This document shows positions 1 through 6,202 of a stretch of 8,131 nt of DNA, piece by piece. The stretch comes from Chlamydiota bacterium (GTDB lineage: Bacteria; Chlamydiota; Chlamydiia; Chlamydiales; JAJFMB01). The notes under the pieces are model-generated. The model was not told the origin of the DNA. It was given only the letters and a program-made list of their open reading frames with translations, and made no database searches. The DNA is taken from contig JAJFMB010000309.1 of the NCBI GenBank assembly GCA_021772355.1, positions 1 to 8,131 on the forward strand. Direction: 5' to 3'. Numbering within the stretch: the first letter of the stretch is position 1; every line of letters starts with the position of its first letter. A program made the translations under genes and the position numbers.

Positions 1-7
1 TGTGTCA

Positions 8-655
8 TCAATACCCGTAATGATTGGCAAGGTTAATAATGTTCTCAAAGAGCTCAGGCTCCAAATTAGTTTCTAAATCATTCCAGGTAAGAGGAGTGTA
101 ATTGTTTTTTCTGCTGCGTTGCTCTTGGGATACCTTCAGCAAAACTTGAGGATCTAAAGGCACTCCAAGTCGATTCCCCATCTCTGAAAATTGTTCATCG
201 ATATCTTCAATGCGATAGGTCCACTCGGCCATCTCTTCAGCTCGCAGATTCCAGAAATACCAATATTTAGCACAACGCACCACCAAGGGATCGTCCATGG
301 AAATTTCCGGGACGCACTGGCAGATATATTCCCAAGCCTCTTTACGCAGTGTCTGTGCTGAGGCAATTGTCTTTAAGGGATCACGCACTTGGTGAAAAAT
401 ATGGCGATACTCTTCCTCTGCAATTTTTTTGATTCTTTTCCAACGAAAATAGCAGTTATCCCCTGCTCGATACCAGGAGACGGCACCATCTTCGCCTAAT
501 TTTTCGTGGGGAACATCTAATCCTGATAGACAAAGTGCTTTAGAAATATAAGTCGTGCCGCTTCTGCCACATCCCGTGATTAAAACCAATCTATCCTCGG
601 CGATAACCCCAAAAGAGGACAGCGAAAACATCAAAATAGCAATTCTTTTCAGCAT
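8..655 (-). CDS. Secreted sulfotransferase-family protein (P-loop, PAPS-type)
   Basis: From the ATG at 655 this is a 215-residue protein. Residues 1-19 form a Sec-type signal peptide (MLKR, then a hydrophobic stretch, likely cleavage after FGVIA). The sulfotransferase fold follows at once: strand LVLITG, then GCGRSGTTY (about 28-36), which matches the 5'-phosphosulfate-binding loop. HQVRDPLKTIAS (about 88-99) matches the 3'-phosphate-binding motif with its Arg and Ser. Family members transfer sulfate from PAPS to a hydroxyl or amine; the acceptor here is unknown. A TTG at 670 preceded by AGGA would add five residues, but the ATG with GGAAAG upstream gives the cleaner signal peptide. It diverges from the glycosyltransferase pair across 72 bp, which hints at joint work on a glycan. 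The signal peptide is odd because PAPS is cytosolic. The family call is fairly firm; substrate and location are inferred. Confidence 0.8.
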   Translation of the reverse strand: MLKRIAILMFSLSSFGVIAEDRLVLITGCGRSGTTYISKALCLSGLDVPHEKLGEDGAVSWYRAGDNCYFRWKRIKKIAEEEYRHIFHQVRDPLKTIASAQTLRKEAWEYICQCVPEISMDDPLVVRCAKYWYFWNLRAEEMAEWTYRIEDIDEQFSEMGNRLGVPLDPQVLLKVSQEQRSRKNNYTPLTWNDLETNLEPELFENIINLANHYGY

Positions 656-664
656 ATCTTTCCA

Positions 665-727
665 TTGCAAAAATTTCCTAAACTTGATATCAGATTTCCC
701 ATTAATAAAAAATAATAAGGTCCTATC
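665..727 (+). promoter_or_regulatory. Divergent intergenic region with candidate promoter and RBS for the glycosyltransferase pair
   Basis: The 72-bp gap between the sulfotransferase start and the first glycosyltransferase must hold at least the plus-strand promoter. The best candidate is TTGCAA (665-670), a 17-bp spacer, then TATCAG (688-693); each hexamer matches the sigma-70 consensus at four of six bases. TTGATA at 684-689 is a better -35 but has no well-placed -10. AAGG at 717-720 sits 7 nt before the ATG at 728 and is the likely ribosome binding site. The promoter call is weak; the RBS is more secure. Confidence 0.3.
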
Positions 728-1624
728 ATGAAAAAATTCTGTTGCCTCATCCTCCTTATTGCCACCTTTAGCCTCAGCGCATCCGATGAATTCAAATACA
801 AGCTTTCGATCGGGACCATCTTTCGCGATGAAGCCCCCTATTTACGAGAATGGATTGAGTATCACAGAATGCTTGGAGTGGAACATTTCTACCTCGTCAA
901 CCATTTAAGCAAAGACAACTACAAAAAGGTATTGCAACCGTATATTGACGCCGGCATCGTTGATTTGATGCAATGCCACACTGAAATTGGAGAGAAATCG
1001 TGGTTTTCAATTCAAGTCGGTGCAAATTGTGAAATCATCAGCCACGCTGTCGATGAAACCTATTGGCTCGCCATCGTCGATACCGATGAATTTCTCGTTC
1101 CCATGCAAGAAGATAATCTCATCACCTTTTTAGAAGAGTATGACGACTTTGCCGGCCTTGTAATCAATTGGCAAATGTTCGGAACCTCGCAAGTCGAACG
1201 GATAAAAAGTGGAGAATTGATGGTTGAGAAACTGACAAAAAGGGCCAAAAGCAACTTCTCACTCAACAAATACGTCAAATCCATTTTCAAACCAAAACAA
1301 ATCGAGAACTGCAACAGCGCTCACTTTGTGCACTACAAGCCCAACTTTTACGCTGTGAACGAAAACAAACATAAAGTTATCGAACGGAAATATATCGATA
1401 CAATCAGTATAGATAAAATTCGGCTTAATCACTATTGGACGCGCGATGAGCACTACTGGAAAACCAAAAAGCTCCCAAGTCGTATTCAGAGAAAGGGAAA
1501 AAACGAAAAACAACGAGCCGAAGCGCACAAAAAGATGTTAAATGAAGTTGAAGATGATACAATTCTGCGGTTTGTGCCCGAACTGCGTCATCGCATGGCT
1601 GAACTTGATCCCGCGTTTAAATAG
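728..1624 (+). CDS. Secreted glycosyltransferase, GT92 / GT2-like (DUF23-type), copy 1
   Basis: A 298-residue protein. Residues 1-18 look like a Sec signal peptide (MKKFCCLILLIATFSLSA, cleavage before SDE). The catalytic domain begins at about residue 26 with LSIGTIFRDEAPYLREW, followed by the HRMLGVEHFYLVNHLSKD segment typical of GT92/Glyco_tranf_2_4 proteins. The metal- and nucleotide-sugar-binding DxD is DTD at 118-120 inside WLAIVDTDEF. A conserved NHYWTRD lies at 234-240. The family transfers a sugar from a nucleotide donor; donor and acceptor cannot be read from the sequence. The next gene begins 9 nt downstream and encodes a paralog, so the two are surely co-transcribed. A signal peptide on this normally cytosolic fold is the unusual point. 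The fold is confidently recognised; the substrate is unknown. Confidence 0.85.
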   Translation: MKKFCCLILLIATFSLSASDEFKYKLSIGTIFRDEAPYLREWIEYHRMLGVEHFYLVNHLSKDNYKKVLQPYIDAGIVDLMQCHTEIGEKSWFSIQVGANCEIISHAVDETYWLAIVDTDEFLVPMQEDNLITFLEEYDDFAGLVINWQMFGTSQVERIKSGELMVEKLTKRAKSNFSLNKYVKSIFKPKQIENCNSAHFVHYKPNFYAVNENKHKVIERKYIDTISIDKIRLNHYWTRDEHYWKTKKLPSRIQRKGKNEKQRAEAHKKMLNEVEDDTILRFVPELRHRMAELDPAFK

Positions 1625-1627
1625 GAG
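1623..1627 (+). promoter_or_regulatory. Shine-Dalgarno site overlapping the upstream stop codon
   Basis: AGGAG overlaps the TAG stop of the first glycosyltransferase gene and lies 6 nt before the ATG of the second. It fixes the second start and implies translation of both from one mRNA. Confidence 0.75.
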
Positions 1628-1633
1628 ACCTAC

Positions 1634-2509
1634 ATGAAAAAGTGTTTTTTGATCATTCTATGTTTCATCTCGCCCTACCTTTCAGCCGAGAAACATCAAC
1701 TCTCCATCCTATCTATCTTTCGAGATGAGGCCCCTTATCTTAAAGAGTGGATCGAATTTCACCGCATTGTTGGCGTGGAACACTTTTACCTCATCAATCA
1801 CTTCAGCAAGGATAATTTCCAAGAAGTGCTACAACCCTATATCGACGCCGGCATTGTAGAGCTTGATCATTGCGGGGAAAATCTCGCGAAAATGCAATGG
1901 AATCGCCTTCAACAAAAGTTGTGTCGCGACAAAATGGTAAAGATTAAAAATGATACCCGCTGGCTAGCTGTCATCGACATTGATGAATTTCTTTTTCCCA
2001 CGCATGAAGACAACCTCATCACATTACTAAAGCAATACGAAAATTACGCAGGCCTTTGTGTTAATTGGCAAATGTATGGAACCTCCGGAATTGAAAAATT
2101 AGAAGATGGGGAACTTCTAACAGAAAGACTAACTTGGAAAGCTGAGGAAAACTACGATGAAAATCGAAATATCAAATCTATTATCAAACCTTCCCTTGTA
2201 AACACTAATTCTTCCACCCACAGCATCCATTTTTTTCATTATCTAAAGGGCCATTATGCTGTAAATGAAAACTATAAGAAAACAGCAAACAGAAAAAGCC
2301 CAACAGTCAATATTTCTAAAATTCGCATTAACCATTATTGGACAAGAGATAAAGACTATCTCTACAATAAAAAAATTCCCGGCTTCAAAGACAGGCGCAA
2401 TCGTCATAATTTAGAAATGGCGCTCGAGCGAGAAGCTCACACCAACGATGTTGAAGACACAGCTATCTGGCGCTTTCTTCCGGAGCTTAAACCCCTAATT
2501 GTTCCCTAA
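1634..2509 (+). CDS. Secreted glycosyltransferase, GT92 / GT2-like (DUF23-type), copy 2
   Basis: A 291-residue paralog of the preceding gene product, with the same architecture. It has a signal peptide at 1-18 (MKKCFLIILCFISPYLSA, then EKH), then LSILSIFRDEAPYLKEW (23-39) and HRIVGVEHFYLINHFSKD. The DxD motif is DID at 115-117 in WLAVIDIDEF, and NHYWTRD lies at 233-239. Both copies share EDNLIT, NWQM(F/Y)GTS and YAVNENK/Y stretches and a C-terminal VEDxxxxRF(V/L)PEL, so this is a tandem duplication. The copies differ most at residues 80-105, in the 170-200 region and at the basic tail, where acceptor specificity may have diverged. The start follows AGGAG with 6-nt spacing. The gene ends convergently with the rRNA methyltransferase gene, 42 nt apart. 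The activity class is inferred from fold and motifs; the substrate is unknown. Confidence 0.85.
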   Translation: MKKCFLIILCFISPYLSAEKHQLSILSIFRDEAPYLKEWIEFHRIVGVEHFYLINHFSKDNFQEVLQPYIDAGIVELDHCGENLAKMQWNRLQQKLCRDKMVKIKNDTRWLAVIDIDEFLFPTHEDNLITLLKQYENYAGLCVNWQMYGTSGIEKLEDGELLTERLTWKAEENYDENRNIKSIIKPSLVNTNSSTHSIHFFHYLKGHYAVNENYKKTANRKSPTVNISKIRINHYWTRDKDYLYNKKIPGFKDRRNRHNLEMALEREAHTNDVEDTAIWRFLPELKPLIVP

Positions 2510-2551
2510 TCTTGTCTGACGATCTTTTTAGGGGATTTGATGCAAAAACAT

Positions 2552-3757
2552 TTAGATTTGAAGGGAGCATGCAAATCCTCCATCCCATCCCTCTCGATTG
2601 GGGAGGACAGTTTGCTGAGTGGTGACGTGTAGCCCAAGACCCTTAGCTGAATTGTGCGTTAGAGTTTCATTCTCATTTTTTAGAATACTACACGTGAGGT
2701 ACCAGATGACACCGTGAGGAGCGAGTAGCTCCTTACTGCGCTTAAGAAGTTTGGCTTGTGTCGCGTTGAGCTCTTTCAATGCTTCTTCGCTGATACGCCA
2801 TCTTGCTTCGGGGCGCTTGTGCAGGACACCACTATTGCTGCATGGAACGTCTAAAATGATTAAGTCAAACTTCTCATCTAAAGGGTATTCCTCACCAAGA
2901 TAGGTTGTGAGAGTCGCTTGAACCCCATATTTATCGAGGTTTTGTCTAAGGCGTTCTAGCTTCTTCTCGCTTACGTCGTTAGCAAAAAGCTTTGCATTTG
3001 GAAAAAGATCATGAGCACAAAGAAGTTTACCACCGGGGGAGGAGCATAGGTCTAGGATTTTCTTAGGTTGGATGGAAAGACTTTTTTTAAGAGCACACAT
3101 AAGGAAAACAGGTGTCACATTTTGAATGTAGTGATCTGATGAGGATGTGATAGAAGCATCGATTGTTTTCAATTTTGCAACCGAAAGTTCCTCTTGAAAG
3201 AGATAATCTCCCTCTTGTTTTGATCGAATACGTACCATCGAAGGAGAAGAGTGATTACATATATCCATCACCTCTTTTGCCTGTTCCCAATCATAATCAT
3301 TAATTAACGCTTCCACTAGATAAGGCGGATAGGAATAGGCAACGCTTAAATTGTCTTGAGGCAGTGTAATGTCTGTGTTTGCCATCTTGCGCAACAAAAC
3401 ATTAAGATAATTGGCAAATCGGGCATGACAATGCTTTTTTGCAATAGCAACGCTCTCATTCACAATAGCATAATCGGGAATACGATCCATGTAATAGTGC
3501 TGGTAAAGCGCTGTATAGATAAGAGCGCGTTCTTTTCTTTTTATGCGGTTTGAACTTTCTTCTGAAAGTTGACGAAGGATCTCATCCAAGGCCAGCATCA
3601 TCCGCACGGAACCATAAGCGATTTCCTTAGCAAGATGAGCGTCGATACTTTGAGGGTGCTCCGTTTGAATCCATTTGTCTAGGGAATCTGAAAGAAATTT
3701 CTCTTCTCTTAGGGATGAGAGCAAAGCCGTGTAGGCTATTTCACGAGGTGTGGTCAT
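2552..3757 (-). CDS. rsmB: RsmB/NOP2-family rRNA (cytosine-5) methyltransferase
   Basis: A 401-residue protein, slightly shorter than E. coli RsmB. Residues 1-130 resemble the NusB-like RNA-binding domain (REIAYTALLSSL, LAKEIAYGSVR, YAIVNESVAIAKKH, FANYLNVLLRKM). The SAM-dependent methyltransferase core follows. Motif I is DLCSSPGGK (236-244), an acidic residue in ANDVS (D261) follows, motif IV is DVPCSNSG (303-310, Cys306) and motif VI is LTCS (354-357, Cys356). The two cysteines are the catalytic nucleophile and release Cys of the m5C RNA methyltransferase family; HKRPEARW after motif IV and the C-terminal DGGF also fit RsmB. The expected role is m5C in 16S rRNA. The ATG at 3757 lies 17 nt inside the upstream DUF2063 gene with no clear SD, so translation is probably coupled. 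The family is firm; orthology to RsmB rather than a sister enzyme is likely, not proven. Confidence 0.87.
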   Translation of the reverse strand: MTTPREIAYTALLSSLREEKFLSDSLDKWIQTEHPQSIDAHLAKEIAYGSVRMMLALDEILRQLSEESSNRIKRKERALIYTALYQHYYMDRIPDYAIVNESVAIAKKHCHARFANYLNVLLRKMANTDITLPQDNLSVAYSYPPYLVEALINDYDWEQAKEVMDICNHSSPSMVRIRSKQEGDYLFQEELSVAKLKTIDASITSSSDHYIQNVTPVFLMCALKKSLSIQPKKILDLCSSPGGKLLCAHDLFPNAKLFANDVSEKKLERLRQNLDKYGVQATLTTYLGEEYPLDEKFDLIILDVPCSNSGVLHKRPEARWRISEEALKELNATQAKLLKRSKELLAPHGVIWYLTCSILKNENETLTHNSAKGLGLHVTTQQTVLPNREGWDGGFACSLQI

Positions 3758-4622
3758 GTTGGGTCAATAATTGCGTGGCAACCCACTTTTGCAGCCATAG
3801 ATGAAATTTTTTTGAAGCATCTCTTGCAAGATCTGATTGCTCTTTTTCTAAGAGGTGACATATTTGATCTAACGAGGCTCCCTTTTGAAAACAATTGAGA
3901 AGATAATACTCGGCATGGCTAATTTCTTCCCACTTAATATCGTTGTACAACGTGCGAAACAGAATAAAGTGATGTGTTTTTCCTTTTGGCAAAGCAGGAA
4001 AGTCACGCTCTAGCCAAAAATCCGGATCATGCTCGAGAAAATCACGACGGCAGGTAAACAGATCGTAGGGAAGCTCGAAAAGAACAACGTGAGGCTGTAA
4101 AGAGAGTTTTTTTTCAAAAAATACTTCCGTATCCTTCATGAGCTCTTCGTTAATAGGGGGATGAGAAGAAGTTGTAAAGCTCATATTGAAGGCCCAATCA
4201 ATTTGAGCGGCATTTTTTATTAATTCTTGATCAGACTGACGGTAGTCTTCTTCAATCCACTTCACCATACGATCTCCCAACATCGCTAAAGTCCATGAGC
4301 GGGGAGGGTATTTCAGCAAGTAGGGGATCGCAATTTTCTGATTAAAATCCGTGTAGCCAAAAAGGCGCACGATCAAGGGAAAGTCTTCCTGCAAAACGGA
4401 CAGCAGCCGCCACCAATACTGCCTGCTATAGAGTTCCATTCGCTGATGTGGAGCTAGGGTTCGGCTTGATTCAATGTACTCTGAGGCCTCAACCTCTATT
4501 GGCAACCCTCTCGGAGAAACAGGGGATATATTATTCTCTACATCAATTGGAGAGGCTAGAATACTTGCAAACCATTCTTGCGTTTGTTTCAAACGTTCTG
4601 GGACGGCGGTATCGAAACTCAT
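3741..4622 (-). CDS. DUF2063 (HvfC/BufC-type) partner protein of the MNIO enzyme
   Basis: A 293-residue cytosolic protein. Residues 10-125 match the N-terminal DUF2063 helical domain: LKQTQEWFASILASP, then a basic/aromatic stretch LYSRQYWWRLLSVLQEDFPLI, LFGY, and YLLKYPPRSWTLAMLGDRM. Residues about 165-285 form a second domain, with HHFILFRTLYNDIKW and a helical tail resembling the winged-helix-like C-terminal part of HvfC/BufC proteins. In characterised MNIO systems this partner binds the precursor leader and presents the peptide to the iron enzyme. The gene starts in an ATGA overlap with the enzyme's stop codon and has no SD of its own, so the two are translationally coupled, as expected for a stoichiometric complex. 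Its 3' end overlaps the methyltransferase gene by 17 nt. Family assignment rests on the N-terminal pattern and gene order. Confidence 0.83.
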   Translation of the reverse strand: MSFDTAVPERLKQTQEWFASILASPIDVENNISPVSPRGLPIEVEASEYIESSRTLAPHQRMELYSRQYWWRLLSVLQEDFPLIVRLFGYTDFNQKIAIPYLLKYPPRSWTLAMLGDRMVKWIEEDYRQSDQELIKNAAQIDWAFNMSFTTSSHPPINEELMKDTEVFFEKKLSLQPHVVLFELPYDLFTCRRDFLEHDPDFWLERDFPALPKGKTHHFILFRTLYNDIKWEEISHAEYYLLNCFQKGASLDQICHLLEKEQSDLARDASKKFHLWLQKWVATQLLTQHDHTS

Positions 4623-5461
4623 ATTAAAGCGGCTTGAGGGATTTTGGATTGAAATTGCTTAGCTTTTAACGCCTCATTCCAGGTTTCTTGAAAACTAATT
4701 AAATTATCATCCCACTCAAGCAATGTCGAGACGCCACCTGTTTGAGGATACACCTGCGCATATAGTTTCCACACTTCGTCAATAACGTAGTCATCGTGGG
4801 TATCAATAATATAGTCGCCATGATCGCTATGACCGGCTAAATGAATTTGCAGGACGCGATCTAAAGGAATGTTGTCGATATACTGCTGGGGGTCGAATCC
4901 ATGGTTACGACTTGATACGTAAATATTATTCACATCAAGCATCATAAAAATATCTGCCTTCTCTACAACTGCGCGATAAAAATCCCACTCAGGCATTTGA
5001 TCATCTTTATAGGCAACATATGAGGATAAGTTTTCTAGGGCAAATGGGAGCTCAAGATAGTCCTGAACAACTCTGGCCCTTTCGGCGACATAGTCGATCA
5101 CTTCTTGAGTGTATGGTAAAGGTAGGAGATCGTGATAGTGAGCGCCCGGCAATCGCCCCCAACACAGGTGGTCAGACACCCATGGAGTTTTCGTTATTTT
5201 TGTCAGAGCCTTCAACTTTTTTAAGTAATCAAAATCGAGAGGATCCGGACTTCCGATGGCAAGAGACACCCCATGTTGCACAACAGGATACCGCTCTAAA
5301 ATCTTCTCAAGATTTTCAAGGGGCTTTCCCCCTTCGACCATAAAGTTTTCGCTAATGATTTCAAACCAGTCAATATCCGGTTCTATGCGAAAAATGTCTT
5401 CATAGTGGGGAATACGCAGTCCAATTCCAATTCCCAGATTCGGTATGTCTTTGTTTTTCAT
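4619..5461 (-). CDS. MNIO (DUF692) iron-dependent RiPP-modifying enzyme, BufB/HvfB-type
   Basis: From the ATG at 5461 this is a 280-residue TIM-barrel protein of the DUF692/UPF0276 family, of normal length. It opens with LGIGIGLRIPHYEDI. Candidate metal ligands conserved in the family are visible: His63 (VVQHGVSL), Asp97-His98 (VSDHLCW), Glu143-Asn144 (ALENLSSY), Asp176/Asn178/Asn179 (MLDVNNIYVS), His207, His211 and Asp213 (IHLAGHSDHG), His222 (DTHDD) and Glu249 (LLEW). MNIOs hold two or three irons and oxidise precursor Cys or Asn residues, for example to oxazolone/thioamide or thiooxazole groups. The precursor gene lies directly upstream and the partner gene overlaps downstream. An in-frame TTG at 5482 lies 8 nt after GGAAG and would add seven residues; I prefer the ATG because family members have short N-termini, though it lacks an SD. 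Family certain; exact start and chemistry uncertain. Confidence 0.9.
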   Translation of the reverse strand: MKNKDIPNLGIGIGLRIPHYEDIFRIEPDIDWFEIISENFMVEGGKPLENLEKILERYPVVQHGVSLAIGSPDPLDFDYLKKLKALTKITKTPWVSDHLCWGRLPGAHYHDLLPLPYTQEVIDYVAERARVVQDYLELPFALENLSSYVAYKDDQMPEWDFYRAVVEKADIFMMLDVNNIYVSSRNHGFDPQQYIDNIPLDRVLQIHLAGHSDHGDYIIDTHDDYVIDEVWKLYAQVYPQTGGVSTLLEWDDNLISFQETWNEALKAKQFQSKIPQAALI

Positions 5462-5470
5462 GCGAGCGGT

Positions 5471-5499
5471 AAGGGGAAGCAATTTTCACGCTTCCCCAT
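5471..5499 (-). promoter_or_regulatory. Hairpin between precursor and MNIO genes
   Basis: The 45 nt between the precursor stop and the enzyme ATG contain a perfect 8-bp inverted repeat, GGGGAAGC at 5497-5490 and GCTTCCCC at 5480-5473, with a 9-nt A/U-rich loop. No U-run follows, so it is not a classical terminator. The 5' arm contains the only SD-like sequence (GGGGAAG), and an in-frame TTG lies at the loop/3'-arm junction. Folding would therefore hide a possible translation start, or could stabilise or pause the mRNA and lower enzyme output relative to precursor. The hairpin is read directly; the function is inferred. Confidence 0.6.
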
Positions 5500-5506
5500 A
5501 AGATCA

Positions 5507-6085
5507 TTATTGGTTATGCAGTTTATTGCGCTTTTCAGCCATTTTATCTGCGGCCACTTTAACAGCCATGTTTTTATCTTTAAAGGAACATTTTCCATGC
5601 CCTTTGCATGATGCTTTTCCTGCGCATTCATTTTCATCAGATTTGCATGAGTTTTGCCCTTTACATTCATTAAGGCCTTTACACGCTTGGTTGGCAAGTT
5701 TTAAAGCTAGCGCTTTTCCTTCAGGAGATAAATTCTCATAAGTTTTTTTCATCTGAGGATTCAGCTGCTTCATTAAAGCTTCATCATCCATATACTTCTC
5801 GTTAGCAACGCGACCACCGTGTGGCATAGCATTATTATTGTTGCCGTTTCTACCGTTGCTATTGGCGTTGCCATTTTTGCCATTGTTGTTTCCATTTTTG
5901 CCATTAGTTGTGCCACCGCAACCGCTAGGACCACCACATCCCTGACCGCTCTTGCCAGCAATCATTTGGTTAATGTTATCCATCTCCATAGCGCTATCTT
6001 GGTCGGCATTAGCAGCTTGCGAACCTAATAATAATCCTCCGGTAATACCCATCAGAGCCAGTTTTTTTAAATCTTGTTTTTTCAT
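5507..6085 (-). CDS. Secreted Cys-rich MNIO RiPP precursor (bufferin-like)
   Basis: A 192-residue protein. Residues 1-27 are a Sec signal peptide (MKKQDLKKLALMG..., cleavage after AANA), as in bufferin precursors, where it also serves as leader. The mature part has four zones. Residues 48-58 are GQGCGGPSGCGG-like with Cys50 and Cys56. An Asn/Gly/Lys low-complexity linker runs from 59 to 86. A charged helical region spans 95-133. A six-Cys array follows (Cys135, 141, 147, 154, 160, 166; mostly C-x5-C) in CKGLNE/CKGQNS-like units, before a basic helical tail. Immediate position upstream of the MNIO and partner genes marks it as their substrate; the likely end use is binding of copper or another metal in the periplasm. 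It is far longer than typical 70-110-residue BufA peptides and does not clearly match a named precursor family. GGGAG (6096-6092) lies 6 nt before the ATG. Confidence 0.82.
   Translation of the reverse strand: MKKQDLKKLALMGITGGLLLGSQAANADQDSAMEMDNINQMIAGKSGQGCGGPSGCGGTTNGKNGNNNGKNGNANSNGRNGNNNNAMPHGGRVANEKYMDDEALMKQLNPQMKKTYENLSPEGKALALKLANQACKGLNECKGQNSCKSDENECAGKASCKGHGKCSFKDKNMAVKVAADKMAEKRNKLHNQ
5588..5683 (-). other. Six-cysteine core region of the RiPP precursor
   Basis: These codons cover Cys135 to Cys166. The spacing is 6, 6, 7, 6, 6 residues. Four of the six cysteines are followed by (K/A)G (CKG, CKG, CAG, CKG); the other two read CKS and CSF. The small residue after Cys-Lys resembles the EGKCG-type sites modified by MNIOs in known systems. 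This is the most likely modified segment; which Cys are modified is unknown. Confidence 0.6.
5828..5914 (-). repeat. Degenerate tandem repeat encoding an Asn/Gly linker
   Basis: About 29 codons encode alternating NGKNGNNN / NGNANSNGRNG units, visible in the DNA as repeated GGCAAAAATGG-like and AACAATGGC-like segments. It separates the N-terminal two-Cys site from the helical and six-Cys regions. Such a segment is probably unstructured and could change length by slippage between strains. Confidence 0.7.
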
Positions 6086-6091
6086 TAATAT

Positions 6092-6180
6092 CTCCCGATT
6101 TTTTAGTTACAATACACGTTAAAATTCAAAAAATTAATCTAACCTGTTACCTTAGCAAGATGCAAGTTTTTTTTTATTTA
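6092..6180 (-). promoter_or_regulatory. Candidate promoter and RBS of the RiPP operon
   Basis: In the 117-bp divergent gap, reading the minus strand, an A-rich tract (6180-6167) precedes TTGCAT (6165-6160), a 17-bp spacer and TTAGAT (6142-6137). Each hexamer matches only three of six consensus positions, but the A-tract could act as an UP element. GGGAG at 6096-6092 is a good ribosome binding site. No recognisable Fur box or copper-regulator operator was seen. The gap must also contain the promoter of the MORN_2 gene on the other strand, for which I found no convincing hexamer pair. Confidence 0.3.
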
Positions 6181-6202
6181 CAAATGTTTTATCCTGCAGG
6201 CC

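Noticed and set aside
2492..2534. Inverted repeat CCCCTAA / TTAGGGG across the convergent gene ends, as a bidirectional terminator
   Set aside because: The stem is only 7 bp with a loop near 29 nt, a second CCCTAA competes for pairing, and neither strand shows a proper U-run after it.
5473..5497. Intrinsic terminator between precursor and enzyme genes
   Set aside because: The 8-bp stem is perfect but is followed by UUACCGCUCG, not a U-run, and the genes downstream clearly need the same transcript.
5819..6028. Hydrophobic plus-strand reading frame opposite the precursor gene
   Set aside because: Its Ile/Val/Ala bias comes from the complement of Asn/Gly codons in the linker; there is no RBS and no supporting context.
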